NCBI GenBank assembly: GCA_963756605.1
Contig: CAVWOT010000022.1
Location: 310,001 to 374,000 of the forward strand
Length of the DNA: 64,000 nucleotides
Reading direction: 5' to 3'
From: Bog-159 sp963756605
Lineage (GTDB): Bacteria > Acidobacteriota > Terriglobia > Bryobacterales > Bryobacteraceae
The translations under genes and the position numbers were made by a program. Shown here in pieces: positions 1 through 8,922 of the stretch; position 1 is the first letter of the stretch; the number at the start of each line of letters is the position of its first letter. Below the pieces are notes generated by a model. It did no database searches and was not told the DNA's origin. It saw nothing but the letters and a program-made list of their open reading frames with translations.

Positions 1-2067
1 ATCGACCTCCGGCTTAGTCGTCTGACCCAGCAAGGCGCTATAGCTGCCGGAGTAAACTTCGGTCTTGCTCACCGTTGGCACCACGGCTCCCGCCACTGTC
101 CAGCCGGTGAAGCTGCCGGTCTCAAAACCGCCATTCTGAATCAGATTCGTGGTGGGGCTGGTGACCGTAAGACTGACCGTGGCGGTGTTCGTCTGGCCGC
201 CACCCGTGCCGGTCACGGTGATTGGATAAGTTCCCGCGGCCGCCGTGGATGCAACTGTCAAGGTGAGTGTCGAGGTTCCCGATCCCGGAGCGGCAATCGT
301 TGCCGGATTGAATGCTGCGGTCACACCGGAGGGCTGGCCGGCGGCAGTCAACGTAACCGGATTGTCGAAGCCTCCAGTCACGGCTGTGGTGATCGTCGAC
401 GTGCCATTGCCGCCTTCGACCACAGTTACCGAAGATGGCGACGCGGTGACGGTGAAGCCGGTGCTGGCCACGGTTAGATTGAGGGTGGCCGTCTGCGTTA
501 ATCCGCCACCCGTGCCGGTGACCGTAATCGGATACGTGCCGCCCGCGGGACTGCTTCCCGCCGTGAATGTCAGGGTCGAAGATCCCGAACCGGGCGCCGG
601 GATGCCCGCCGGATTGAAGCCGGCAGTGACTCCCGCAGGCAGGCCGCTCGAAGACAAAGAGATCGCGGAATTGAAGGTTCCGGAAATTGCGGACGTGATG
701 GTGGATTGTGCCGAACCTTCGGGCGCTACCGTCAACGCGGTGGGCTTAGCTGACAACGAGAAACCCGGCGCGCCGCTCGAAGTGATAGTGAGACTGGCGC
801 CTCCAGTAGACGTCACGCCGCCGCCGCTGCCGGTGATGGTAAAGGAGTAGGTGCCCGCCGTGGCGCTGCTGCCAACCGTGAGCGTGAGGGTAGACGATCC
901 CGATCCCGGCGCAGCGAAGCTGGATGGATTGAAACTGGATGTGACTCCCGATGGCAAGCCGCTGGCCGAAAGCGAAATCGCGGAGCTGAACCCGTCGAAA
1001 ACCCGGACCGAGACAGTGGCTGTACCGGAGCCTCCGGCGTTCACCGTGAGCGCATCGGGGCTGGCTTCGGTCGAGAAGTTACCCTTGCTGCCGGACCAGG
1101 TTGTGCCGCCCGTGAAGTCGCCGGTCAGCGTGCTGTAGATCGAGGACATGATCGCTGCGTTCGAAGTAATCAGGCCCAGTTCGCGATTCTCCGTCAGCGA
1201 GGCGCTCGAAAAGTTCTCCGAACCGATGAACACCTGAGCATCCGGACTGCTATAGTCCGCCAGAACGACCTTTGCGTGGATGTATAGGGAGGCCGTCTCC
1301 GCATAAGTGGAAACCTCACCCCCAGCCGCCACGATCTGCTTGAACTCGCTCGCGTACTCGTTGTCGTCGTTGGTCATGGCGATCTGCACCAGCACGCCGC
1401 GGGAAGCCGCACTCACTAACGCGCTGACCACGTTTGTGTCGCTCATCTCTTCGTTTTCGACCAACAGGCTGTGCTGCGCGGAGTTGATCAGTCCGAGCAG
1501 GGCGCTTTGCGAATTCGTGGGACTCCATACCAGGTCGTCGCCGTCCGGAGGTGTAACGGCCGAGTTCTGAAAGTCGGCATTGAATGTTTGTTCGATGGCG
1601 GCTACGTCGTTCGGATCGTTATCGATCACCGCGAAATCCCGGCTGGTGGAATAGTATTGGGACGTCAGGTTGAGGGTCATGATGGCGGAGGTGGCGCCAT
1701 CCACGGTTATCGTTTTCTGGTGAGTGGCGGCATAGGTGGGGTTCGCCCAGTGCACCTGTACGCCGTTTTTCGACAGGTAATTATAAGCGGTGGTATTGCT
1801 GCTTTTTTCCAGGTTCTGATCGAGGATCACGCGCACGGTCACGCCGGCAGCGGCGGCTTGCGCCAAGAGTTGCTCGCCGGTTGTATCGGTGAACTCGTAC
1901 ATCGTCATGTCGATGGTTTTCTTGGCCGCGGAGATGAAATTGTAAATGGGCGCGATGCCCTGGCCGGGCTCGGTTACCAGGGTGTAACTGTTGGAAGCGG
2001 CCGCCGCGGCAGTTTCGAGTAAGAGCGCGGCGGCGAGCGCGATGAGACAGCGGAGATGAGATGGCAC
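1..2067 (-). CDS. Secreted phospholipase D-like protein with C-terminal Ig-like repeats (partial, runs off window)
   Basis: The minus strand is open from a GTG at 2067 to the window edge. The start gives a signal peptide (MPSHLRCLIALAAALLLETA). Two PLD catalytic HxKx4D motifs are visible: H116-K118-D123 and H264-K266-D271, each followed by the usual Ser/Asn stretch, so the N-terminal ~300 residues form a complete two-HKD PLD fold. After about residue 320 come at least three Ig-like or NHL/BACON-like repeats rich in Gly, Thr and Ser (each carrying a PAGVTAGF-type segment), then a segment like a carbohydrate-binding module (NGGFETGSFTGW). The protein is probably exported and cleaves a phosphodiester (phospholipid or nucleic acid). 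The C terminus lies outside the window. No strong ribosome site is seen before GTG; an in-frame TTG lies slightly upstream. Substrate unknown. Confidence 0.82.
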   Translation of the reverse strand, partial: MPSHLRCLIALAAALLLETAAAAASNSYTLVTEPGQGIAPIYNFISAAKKTIDMTMYEFTDTTGEQLLAQAAAAGVTVRVILDQNLEKSSNTTAYNYLSKNGVQVHWANPTYAATHQKTITVDGATSAIMTLNLTSQYYSTSRDFAVIDNDPNDVAAIEQTFNADFQNSAVTPPDGDDLVWSPTNSQSALLGLINSAQHSLLVENEEMSDTNVVSALVSAASRGVLVQIAMTNDDNEYASEFKQIVAAGGEVSTYAETASLYIHAKVVLADYSSPDAQVFIGSENFSSASLTENRELGLITSNAAIMSSIYSTLTGDFTGGTTWSGSKGNFSTEASPDALTVNAGGSGTATVSVRVFDGFSSAISLSASGLPSGVTSSFNPSSFAAPGSGSSTLTLTVGSSATAGTYSFTITGSGGGVTSTGGASLTITSSGAPGFSLSAKPTALTVAPEGSAQSTITSAISGTFNSAISLSSSGLPAGVTAGFNPAGIPAPGSGSSTLTFTAGSSPAGGTYPITVTGTGGGLTQTATLNLTVASTGFTVTASPSSVTVVEGGNGTSTITTAVTGGFDNPVTLTAAGQPSGVTAAFNPATIAAPGSGTSTLTLTVASTAAAGTYPITVTGTGGGQTNTATVSLTVTSPTTNLIQNGGFETGSFTGWTVAGAVVPTVSKTEVYSGSYSALLGQTTKPEVD
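180..1085 (-). repeat. Tandem Ig-like domain repeats inside the PLD-like gene
   Basis: Three diverged copies of a unit of roughly 270-300 bp encode Ig-like domains. Recurrent coding phrases are ITVTGTGGG, FNPA-x-I and PGSGTSTLTL. They belong to the coding sequence and are not a mobile repeat. Confidence 0.6.
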
Positions 2068-2216
2068 TGTGACGATGGTAACGCCCGTTACTCGGCGCAG
2101 CAACCAGTTGAGTGACTGGAAACCGACAGTATTCGTACTCAATCGGACGCGAAAATCGGCTTACGCGCCCTTCGCAGGCTGAGAGCCGCAACCAAGCGCA
2201 ACCAGGAAGGTTCGGT

Positions 2217-2262
2217 GTGGCGGGGCTGAAGCCCCGCGCCGGCTAAAGCCCGCCCTCCAGCC
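2217..2262. repeat. Palindromic intergenic repeat, family R1 (GGGGCTGAAGCCCC core)
   Basis: A hairpin core GGGGCTGAAGCCCC is followed by CGGCTAAAGCCCGCCCTCC. The same arrangement recurs at 18460-18512 and, inverted, at 47942-47985. It sits between genes and behaves like a REP-type element. Confidence 0.6.
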
Positions 2263-2311
2263 GGCGGCGCGCGGATTGCCATCGCGTAGCGGGTCTTTTA
2301 CGATGATCTAT

Positions 2312-3310
2312 ATGACCGCTTCAAATCACGTCGAGACGCGCGAGTTGGGAACCACCGGGCTGAAAGTGTTTCCCATAGCGCTGGGCTGCATGGGGATGTC
2401 CGGAGTGTACGGGGCGGCCGACGAGAGCGAGAGCATCGCCACCATTCATGCGGCCCTCGACCGGGGCGTAACCCTGCTCGACACGGGCGATTTTTATGGC
2501 TCGGGCGATAATGAAATGCTCATCGGACGCGCGCTCAAGGGGCGGCGCGACCATGTCCTGCTCTCGGTGAAGTTTGGCGCGCTGCGGTCTCCGGATGGAG
2601 CATGGAGCGGCTTCGATGGACGTCCGGCAGCGGTCAAGAACTTCGCGGCATACAGCTTGAAGCGGCTTGGCGTGGACCACATCGACATCTATCGGCCAGC
2701 GCGGCTGGATGCCGGCGTCCCGGTCGAAGACACTATCGGCGCGATCGCCGATCTCATCCGCGCCGGCTACGTGCGCTACGCAGGATTGTCGGAAGTAGGC
2801 GCCGAGACCATCCGGCGCGCGCACGCGGTCAGCCCGATCAGCGATCTGCAGATCGAGTACGCGGTAATCAGCCGCGGCCCGGAAGCGCGCATTTTTCCGG
2901 TGCTGGAAGAACTCGGCATTGGCGTGACCGCATATGGCGTGCTTTCGCGCGGATTGCTGAGCGGCTCAAGGCCCGGGGGGCGGCAGGATATTCGCGCACA
3001 TTTCCCCCGCTTTGCGGGCGAGAATCTGCGGCAGAACGAAATGGTGGTCGAGGAACTGAGGAGACTGGCGGCGGAGAAGCGCATCACGCCGGTGCAACTG
3101 GCGATCGCCTGGGTGTTAGCGAAAGGACGGCGCATCGTGCCGGTGATGGGCGCGCGCACCCGCCGGCAGCTCGACGAGTCGCTGGCGGCGTTACAGGTGC
3201 ATCTGTCCGCGGCCGAACTGGCGCGCATCGAGGAGAGAATAGCTCCGCAGGCCATCGCGGGAACGCGTTACGACGAAGGTCAGATGCGGATGCTGGACAG
3301 CGAGCGATAG
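2312..3310 (+). CDS. Aldo/keto reductase
   Basis: NAD(P)H-dependent oxidoreductase of the AKR superfamily, about 332 residues, a normal length. Catalytic residues are recognisable: Asp60 and Tyr62 in TGDFYG, and Lys87 in SVKFG. The position of the usual histidine is occupied by the DIYRPARLD variant common in this subfamily, and EYAVISRG plus GVLSRGLLSG mark the cofactor half of the barrel. I chose the ATG at 2312 (MTASNH) because the conserved ELGTTGLKV strand follows it closely; ATGs at 2276 and 2303 are possible. The gene stands alone between a repeat and a small secreted-protein gene. Substrate cannot be read from sequence. Confidence 0.9.
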   Translation: MTASNHVETRELGTTGLKVFPIALGCMGMSGVYGAADESESIATIHAALDRGVTLLDTGDFYGSGDNEMLIGRALKGRRDHVLLSVKFGALRSPDGAWSGFDGRPAAVKNFAAYSLKRLGVDHIDIYRPARLDAGVPVEDTIGAIADLIRAGYVRYAGLSEVGAETIRRAHAVSPISDLQIEYAVISRGPEARIFPVLEELGIGVTAYGVLSRGLLSGSRPGGRQDIRAHFPRFAGENLRQNEMVVEELRRLAAEKRITPVQLAIAWVLAKGRRIVPVMGARTRRQLDESLAALQVHLSAAELARIEERIAPQAIAGTRYDEGQMRMLDSER

Positions 3311-3324
3311 GGCGGAGAGGCCGC

Positions 3325-3362
3325 CGTGGACGCGGGCCGCAGGACTGGAGTCATGCCCCACA
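3325..3362. repeat. Palindromic intergenic repeat, family R2 (partial copy)
   Basis: The stretch GCAGGACTGGAGTCATGCCC is a slightly damaged copy of the R2 hairpin (GCAGGACTGGAGTCCTGC) found at 16277, 38855, 52527 and 56610. Confidence 0.55.
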
Positions 3363-3381
3363 CCGGAGGTATAATCGCTCC

Positions 3382-3696
3382 ATGAAAAGAGTGGCCGGAT
3401 TACTCGCGCTGTGCTCCTCCCTGGCGTTCGCCGAAACCTGGAACGGCACGCTGGTGGATGTAATGTGCAAGGACCAGGACCTGGCGAATCACACCACCAA
3501 GTGCGCCATCAAGTGCGCGAAAAGCGGCTATGGGCTGGTGTTGGCGGATGGCAAGTTCGTGAAGTTCGACGAAGCCGGCAACGCCAAGGCCTTGGCGGCG
3601 CTGAAGGCTACCGGCAAAGAAAAAGACCTGAAAGCCAAGGTCACCGGCACCCTGGATGGTGAAAACGTTCAGGTGGAAACGGTGGAACTAGAATAG
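3382..3696 (+). CDS. Small secreted cysteine-containing protein
   Basis: A 104-residue protein with a signal peptide (MKRVAGLLALCSSLAFA) and a mature part that starts ETWNGTLVDVMC. Three Cys residues occur in the pattern VMC...TTKCAIKCAKSG, followed by VLADGKFVKFD and a C-terminal VTGTLDGENVQVE strand. This matches a family of small periplasmic proteins seen in acidobacteria and planctomycetes (recalled, not searched), with no known activity. An AGGAGGT-like site lies 12 bases before the ATG. Its last 28 bases overlap the 3' end of the convergent gene on the other strand. Confidence 0.75.
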   Translation: MKRVAGLLALCSSLAFAETWNGTLVDVMCKDQDLANHTTKCAIKCAKSGYGLVLADGKFVKFDEAGNAKALAALKATGKEKDLKAKVTGTLDGENVQVETVELE

Positions 3697-4142
3697 CGCT
3701 TGCGCGCCTCGGCCCAGACGGGAAATACTTCCGGGTTTTCCAGCCAAACCAGCATCCACTGCGCCATCTCTTTTTTCTGCGCTCTCTTTTCGGGCGAGGT
3801 CTTTGGATTGCGCGCCACAAATCGTGCGCGGTCCTTAGCGGCGATCACCTGCCGCCGGCAATAGCGCGCGCGCTGCCGGTCGCCCATGTGCATGGCATCC
3901 GTATAAATCACCAGCATCTCGCGCAGGTCGTGCTCCAGATCCGCAAATGATTTCTGCCGGATGCCGGCATAAGGTTGCGCGAAAGGCAATCCTGTTTCGC
4001 GCAGCAGATCGCGCAGGTAACTCTCCGAGACCGGCGCCAGCGCGCGCAACGCCGCCTGCCATTCCGCTTCGCCGATGGCGCTGATCGGGCCGACGGCCAG
4101 AAACTCGCGCAGGGCCTGTTTGCGCGACCGGCGTTCAGGCAT
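3669..4142 (-). CDS. Hypothetical soluble protein, translationally coupled to membrane protein
   Basis: About 157 residues with many Arg/Lys/Glu and predicted helices; no family recognised. I place the start at the ATG at 4142 (MPERRSRKQ) because it overlaps the upstream stop in the string ATGCCTGA, a typical coupling arrangement; a longer reading from GTG 4187 would run deep into the upstream gene. A segment near the middle (DLREMLVIYTDAMHMGDRQRARY) is amphipathic. It is presumably made together with the membrane protein upstream. The 3' end overlaps the convergent small secreted-protein gene by 28 bases. Confidence 0.6.
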   Translation of the reverse strand: MPERRSRKQALREFLAVGPISAIGEAEWQAALRALAPVSESYLRDLLRETGLPFAQPYAGIRQKSFADLEHDLREMLVIYTDAMHMGDRQRARYCRRQVIAAKDRARFVARNPKTSPEKRAQKKEMAQWMLVWLENPEVFPVWAEARKRYSSSTVST

Positions 4143-4650
4143 GGCTTTCGGCGCGGGGTGCGGCGCGATCCCCGGCCAGTCGAGCACGGTAGTGGGGAAA
4201 GCGGCCCAAGAGTCCGCCGTAGAGGGCGTGGCCCACCAACATGGGGGCGCTATGGGTATACAGTGGAATCAGCGGGTTAATATCGTGCCATAGGACCGAG
4301 AACGACAGGAGATACCAGACGAGACCCGCCAGCATTCCGATGAGGGTGAGGCGGAGGCCGGCGTCACGGCTGGCAAGGGTAAGACCGAATAGCGCACCGA
4401 TGGTTCCGTAGACCACCAGATAGAGCGCGATCCCCGCCACAGTGCGGAACGTGAAGTCCGGGCGCAGTGCAGTTTCGCCATAGAAAGTTGTAGCCATGAC
4501 GTTAGCGGTAGTCCAGATGGAACGGCGGTACCAGGCCGAGGCGAGAGCTAACCATCCAAGCAGAACCAGAACCGCGATGATGCCCGCTTCCAGGCCCGCC
4601 AGCAGACCGCCGGCGTTTGTTTTAATGTCAGGGTTCTCACCATCGCCCAT
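4135..4650 (-). CDS. Small inner-membrane protein (4 predicted TM helices)
   Basis: 171 residues with hydrophobic segments at about 17-40, 70-90, 98-118 and 132-150, separated by short Arg-containing loops. A His/Asp-containing stretch (VLWHDINPLIPLYTHSAP) lies between helices 3 and 4. No family is recognised. It is divergent from the ketosynthase gene, with only 48 bases between the two start codons, so both promoters must lie in or beside that gap. The downstream soluble protein overlaps by 8 bases. Confidence 0.65.
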   Translation of the reverse strand: MGDGENPDIKTNAGGLLAGLEAGIIAVLVLLGWLALASAWYRRSIWTTANVMATTFYGETALRPDFTFRTVAGIALYLVVYGTIGALFGLTLASRDAGLRLTLIGMLAGLVWYLLSFSVLWHDINPLIPLYTHSAPMLVGHALYGGLLGRFPHYRARLAGDRAAPRAESHA

Positions 4651-4698
4651 GAAATCAGCCTATACTGTCCTATTGGCAAAGGCAAAACGTCAGCGAAA

Positions 4699-5946
4699 AT
4701 GAAACGCCGTGTAGTGGTCACCGGAATCGGGGCGGTGAGCCCCAATGGAATCGGCAGGGAGGCTTTTTGGGAGGCCAGCCGCAACGGGGTTAGCGGTGTG
4801 CGCCGCATCAGCCGCTTCGACCCCTGCGCCTACCCCGTGCAGGTGGCCGGAGAGGTGGTGGGCTTCGACGAGTTCCAGTATGTCGATCCCAAAGATCGCC
4901 AGCATGTCTCGCGCGTGGTGCCGTTAGGCGCCGCCGCGGTGCGCGAGGCGCTGGAGGACGCCGGGGTGGATTCCGGGTCGATGACCCGCGAGGAACTGCG
5001 CCACATAGGAGTGATCGTGGGGTCGGGCGGCGGCAGCCAGGAGTTCACCGAGGAGCAGTACCGCCTGTACTATTCCGGCAAACAGAAGCTGTGCAGCGTG
5101 TACACCATTCCCACTTCGACCATCGGCACGCTGGCCAGCGAGATCTCGATGCGCTTCGGCTTTCGCGGCCTGAGCCACATTGTCTCGACGGGATGCACCT
5201 CCTCGACCGACGCCATCGGCTACGCTTACCGCAATATTCAGGCGGGCGTGCTGGACATGATGGTGGCGGGGGGCGTGGATGCGCCGATTGCGCCGCTGAT
5301 CCTGCGCGGGTTCATCATGATGCGCATCATGAGCACGCGTTGGAATGCGGAGCCGCAGCGCGCCTCGCGGCCTTTTTCGCGGGACCGCGACGGGTTCGTG
5401 ATCGCCGAAGGCGCCTGGTTCTTCGTGATGGAGGACTACGAGCGGGCGCGGGCGCGCGGCGCGCATATCTACGGCGAAATAGCGGGATATGGGTCCACTT
5501 GCGAAGCCTATCATCGCGTGCGTTTGGAAGAGTGCGGCGAGGAGCCGGCGCGCACCATGACGATGGCCATGGAAGAAGGCGGCATCGGGCCGGGCGATGT
5601 GCAGTATGTGAACTACCATGGCACGGGCACGGAACTAAACGACCGCATCGAGACGCGCGCCATGAAGCTGGCTTTCAACGGGCACGCTTATAAGCTGCCG
5701 GGTTCGGCGCTGAAGAGTCTGATCGGGCATCCACAGGGCGCATGCGGAGCGGCCGGGATTGCGGCGACATTGTTGGCTATGCGGGATGGCGTGGTGCATC
5801 CGACGATCAACGTGCAGGAGCCGGATCCGCAGTGCGATTTGGATTACATTCCGGAAGTCGGGCGGCGCATCGATATCGAGCACGCCGTTTCGAATTGCAT
5901 TGCGTTTGGTAGCAAGAATTCGGCGCTGTTGCTGCGGCGGGTGTAG
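4699..5946 (+). CDS. Orphan beta-ketoacyl synthase, KS-alpha (type II PKS) like
   Basis: A 415-residue condensing enzyme of the thiolase fold. Active-site Cys166 lies in VSTGCTSS, His307 in YHGTGTELNDR, Lys339 in ALKS and His344 in IGHPQG, so the Cys-His-His triad plus Lys is complete. The GCTSS nucleophile elbow, SRPFSRDRDGFVIAEGA and the HGTGT-x-x-NDR-x-ET motif resemble the KS-alpha subunits of aromatic type II polyketide synthases more than housekeeping FabF, which usually has ACATG (family knowledge). No acyl carrier protein, chain-length factor or ketoreductase is nearby, so it is an orphan in this window. Substrate unknown. Confidence 0.85.
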   Translation: MKRRVVVTGIGAVSPNGIGREAFWEASRNGVSGVRRISRFDPCAYPVQVAGEVVGFDEFQYVDPKDRQHVSRVVPLGAAAVREALEDAGVDSGSMTREELRHIGVIVGSGGGSQEFTEEQYRLYYSGKQKLCSVYTIPTSTIGTLASEISMRFGFRGLSHIVSTGCTSSTDAIGYAYRNIQAGVLDMMVAGGVDAPIAPLILRGFIMMRIMSTRWNAEPQRASRPFSRDRDGFVIAEGAWFFVMEDYERARARGAHIYGEIAGYGSTCEAYHRVRLEECGEEPARTMTMAMEEGGIGPGDVQYVNYHGTGTELNDRIETRAMKLAFNGHAYKLPGSALKSLIGHPQGACGAAGIAATLLAMRDGVVHPTINVQEPDPQCDLDYIPEVGRRIDIEHAVSNCIAFGSKNSALLLRRV

Positions 5947-5957
5947 GGGCCGGGAAA

Positions 5958-8603
5958 TCAGTCGTAGCGTAGCGCGGTCGTGGGATCGACGCGCGCGGCG
6001 CGGTGGGCGGGCGCCAGGCTGGCGGCCAAGGCGGCTGCGGACATCAATACGGCCACCGCGGCGAAAGTCACCGGATCGCGCGGCTGTACGTGAAAGAGCA
6101 TGCCGGCGAGCAGTCGCGTCAATGCCCATGACGCACCCAGGCCGATGACGGCGCCCCACGCAGTCAGGCGCGTGGCGTGGGTCAGCACCAGGCGCGACAC
6201 CTGGCCGGGCCGGGCGCCTATGGCCATGCGAATGCCGAACTCGCGCGTGCGCTGCGCCACCATATAGGCCATCACTCCGGCGACGCCCACCAGGGACAGC
6301 GTCAGGGCCAGCGCGCTGAACAGCCCCAGCAGGAATGCGGCGAATTTCCGCCGCGACACCGAAGCCGATATCGCATCCGTCATGGCCGCGATGCGCGCGA
6401 CGGGCTGCCCCTTATCGAGGCTTCCGATCTCGCCCGCCACGGCACGCAGCAGGGCGGCGGGGTCCCGGCGTGTGCGCACCACCAGGGTCATGAAGTTCAC
6501 GGGCATTTGGGCGGCCGGCACATAGACCTCTTCCATGGCTGGATCGTCCAAACCGAACTGTTTGATATCCGCGACCACGCCCACGACTTCCAGCATCTCG
6601 CCGGTGGCGTAGGTCACATCGACGCGCTGCCCTACCGCTGAGCCCTGCGGAGACAGGCGTCGCGCCATGGTTTGATTGACAATCGCCAAGTGACCGGAGC
6701 GGCCATCGTCTTGTGCGGCGAAGAGCCGGCCTGCGATCAATTCTGCGTGCATGGTAGCGAAGTAGCCCGGCAGCACCATATTCAGCGCGGTCCAGGGGCG
6801 CTGCATTACGGGCGGAGCGGCGCGGCCCGCCGGCGCATAGGGCGACGTCCAGCACGTCCCTCCGAGCGGCGGGCACATGGCGGCGCTGGCCGAGTAGACG
6901 CCGGGCAGGCGCGCGATGCGATCGGCGGCTTGTTCGAAGAAGCGCAGGTGCTCGGCCATAGGTACGGCGCCGGAGTGCACGATGTCGAGGGCCAGCAGAT
7001 GGTCCGCGGCGAAGCCCGGGTTTACGTCCAACACCGCGGTGAGACTGCGCAGCAGCAGCGCGGCGCCTACCGTTAGAACGATGGCTGTAGCGATCTCGGC
7101 CACGAATAAGGCGTCGCGCAGGCGACCTCCCGGTTTGCCGCCGCTGTTGCCCGCGCTGCCCTCCTTGAGCGACAGGCTCAGTGTGGCACGCCCGGATTGG
7201 ACCATGGGCAAGAGTCCGAACAACGCGGCGGCCGCCAGGCAGACGGCCAGCGTGAACCATAGCACGCGCGGATCGACGCCGGCGGCGCGGAGTCCGGGTA
7301 TCTCGGCCGGATAGAGGGCCAGTAACCAAGGCAGGCACCAACGGGCGAGTAACAGGCCGGCTGCGCCGCCCCCCAGCGCCAGCAAAACGCTTTCGACGAA
7401 GACCTGGCGGACCACGCGGCCGCGGCTGGCCCCGATGGCCCTGCGGATGGCGAACTCGCGCTGGCGGCCAGCCGCGCGCGCCAGCATCAGGTGCGCCACA
7501 TTGGCGCAGGCGATCAACAGCACGAGCGCCACGGCCCCTAGCAGCAGCAACAGTTCCCCGCGAAAATGGCCGATGAGGCGGTCCGCGATGGGGACCAGTT
7601 CCGCACTCTCATGGCGATTCGACTCCGGATAGGCGCGCGCGAGGCGATCCATGATGGTGCGCATGTCGGCACGCGCCCTGGCGAGCGTAGTGTCCGGCTG
7701 CAGCGCCGCTAATACCATCAAGCCGGGATGGTTGCCGCGATCGGCGAAGTCCGGCTGGCCCGCGCGCGGCCCAATGGGCAGGTACACATCGAAATCGAAG
7801 GGCTGGAACTGGAATTCGGGCGCCAGCACGCCCGCGACTGTGGCGCCACCGTTCAGGTCGATCTGCTTGCCTACCACTTGCGGATCGGCCTTCAGCTGGT
7901 TGCGCCAGAAGCGATAGCTGAGCACGGCCACCGGCGCGACGCCGGGCCGGTCGTCCGGTGTGCCGAAGAGCCGGCCCAGCACAGGCTGCGCGCCCAGCAA
8001 CGGGAAGAGCGCAGCGGAGACCCACCCGGCGGGCACCGATTGAGCGCCCTCCGGGGCGGCAAAGACGGCCCGATTGGGCTGGAAGACGGCCATCTCCGTG
8101 AAGACATGGTTCTGCGCGCGCCAATCCCCGAAATCGGGCCACGATACATTCATGTGCGGCGCATTGGGCAGCGATTCGTTGATGAATAGCAGGCGGCCGG
8201 CGTTGGGATACGGCAGGCCTTTCAGAAGTACGGCATCCACCACTGAGTAAATGGCGCTGTTGGCGCCGATGCCCAGCGCGAGTGTAGCTACGGCCGCGAT
8301 GGTAAAGCCGGGGGATTTCGCGAGCATGCGCAGGCCGAAACGCAGGTCTTGCCCGAGAGCTGTCATGAAGGAGTCTCCTTTATGTGAGGCGTCATGAGAG
8401 AAATACCGCGCGCCGCGGCCATACGCGGGCGATAAATGTTCCAGCAGGGCACTGCGCAGCAGGTCCGCGATGGAGCGCACCGCCGGCCGCCAGCCGGGAC
8501 GGTCGCGCCAACGGTCCTCGAAGGTGGCCAAAAGGTCCGCACCGTGACGGTCTTGGAAGGCCGTTGGAAAGAGGCGCAGAAGCGCGGCGATTACGGTTCG
8601 CAT
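5958..8603 (-). CDS. MacB/FtsX-like ABC permease without ATPase (acidobacterial duplicated orphan permease)
   Basis: About 881 residues. A short N-terminal cytoplasmic region (MRTVIAALLRLFPTAF...) precedes GQDLRFGLRMLAKSPGFT and the first TM helix; a large periplasmic MacB_PCD domain, three TM helices, a second periplasmic domain and three more TM helices follow, i.e. two FtsX permease halves in one chain. REFAIRRAIGASRGRVVRQ and REFGIRMAIGARPGQVSRL mark the two FtsX repeats. The ATG at 8603 follows the PadR stop with one base between (TGA-A-ATG), so the pair is coupled. No ATP-binding partner is encoded next door, as is usual for this family. Substrate unknown. Confidence 0.92.
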   Translation of the reverse strand: MRTVIAALLRLFPTAFQDRHGADLLATFEDRWRDRPGWRPAVRSIADLLRSALLEHLSPAYGRGARYFSHDASHKGDSFMTALGQDLRFGLRMLAKSPGFTIAAVATLALGIGANSAIYSVVDAVLLKGLPYPNAGRLLFINESLPNAPHMNVSWPDFGDWRAQNHVFTEMAVFQPNRAVFAAPEGAQSVPAGWVSAALFPLLGAQPVLGRLFGTPDDRPGVAPVAVLSYRFWRNQLKADPQVVGKQIDLNGGATVAGVLAPEFQFQPFDFDVYLPIGPRAGQPDFADRGNHPGLMVLAALQPDTTLARARADMRTIMDRLARAYPESNRHESAELVPIADRLIGHFRGELLLLLGAVALVLLIACANVAHLMLARAAGRQREFAIRRAIGASRGRVVRQVFVESVLLALGGGAAGLLLARWCLPWLLALYPAEIPGLRAAGVDPRVLWFTLAVCLAAAALFGLLPMVQSGRATLSLSLKEGSAGNSGGKPGGRLRDALFVAEIATAIVLTVGAALLLRSLTAVLDVNPGFAADHLLALDIVHSGAVPMAEHLRFFEQAADRIARLPGVYSASAAMCPPLGGTCWTSPYAPAGRAAPPVMQRPWTALNMVLPGYFATMHAELIAGRLFAAQDDGRSGHLAIVNQTMARRLSPQGSAVGQRVDVTYATGEMLEVVGVVADIKQFGLDDPAMEEVYVPAAQMPVNFMTLVVRTRRDPAALLRAVAGEIGSLDKGQPVARIAAMTDAISASVSRRKFAAFLLGLFSALALTLSLVGVAGVMAYMVAQRTREFGIRMAIGARPGQVSRLVLTHATRLTAWGAVIGLGASWALTRLLAGMLFHVQPRDPVTFAAVAVLMSAAALAASLAPAHRAARVDPTTALRYD

Positions 8604-8604
8604 T

Positions 8605-8922
8605 TCAGGCCTCGCGGCGGGGCAACAGCTTGCGCGCGCGCAAGCGGCCGACCACACCTGCCAGCCGCTCGGCTTCCCCGGACACCACGCGGCGGCCCAG
8701 ACGTGTGAGGCTGTAGTTCCGGCGGCGGCCGTCGAGATCCGCCTCCTGCAGCAGTCCGTCGGCCAGCAGTCGCGCCAGGATGCGGTACAAAGTGCCCACC
8801 TCCAGGCGCACGCGGCCTTCGGACTCGCGTTCGACTTCTTTCATGATTTCGTAGCCGTGGCGGGGGCCGTCCAGGAGGGCTAGCAGGATGTGAAAATCAG
8901 CGGGCTTGAGCGGGTCGTACAT
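8605..8922 (-). CDS. PadR-family transcriptional regulator (permease operon)
   Basis: A 105-residue winged-helix protein. The PadR N-terminal domain is clear: LKPADFHILLALLDGPRHGY, then GTLYRILARLLADGLL for the recognition helix region and a basic wing (DGRRRNYSLT). The short C-terminal helix suits a small-molecule-responsive dimer. It is the first gene of a two-gene unit with the permease, spaced by one base. A perfect 10-bp inverted repeat overlaps its start codon, which suggests autorepression. CpsD ends 68 bases upstream on the same strand. Confidence 0.9.
   Translation of the reverse strand: MYDPLKPADFHILLALLDGPRHGYEIMKEVERESEGRVRLEVGTLYRILARLLADGLLQEADLDGRRRNYSLTRLGRRVVSGEAERLAGVVGRLRARKLLPRREA

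Noticed and set aside
2602..3381. Long plus frame joining to the small secreted protein at 3382
   Set aside because: The upstream part is an alternative frame of the aldo/keto reductase; the signal peptide begins at 3382.
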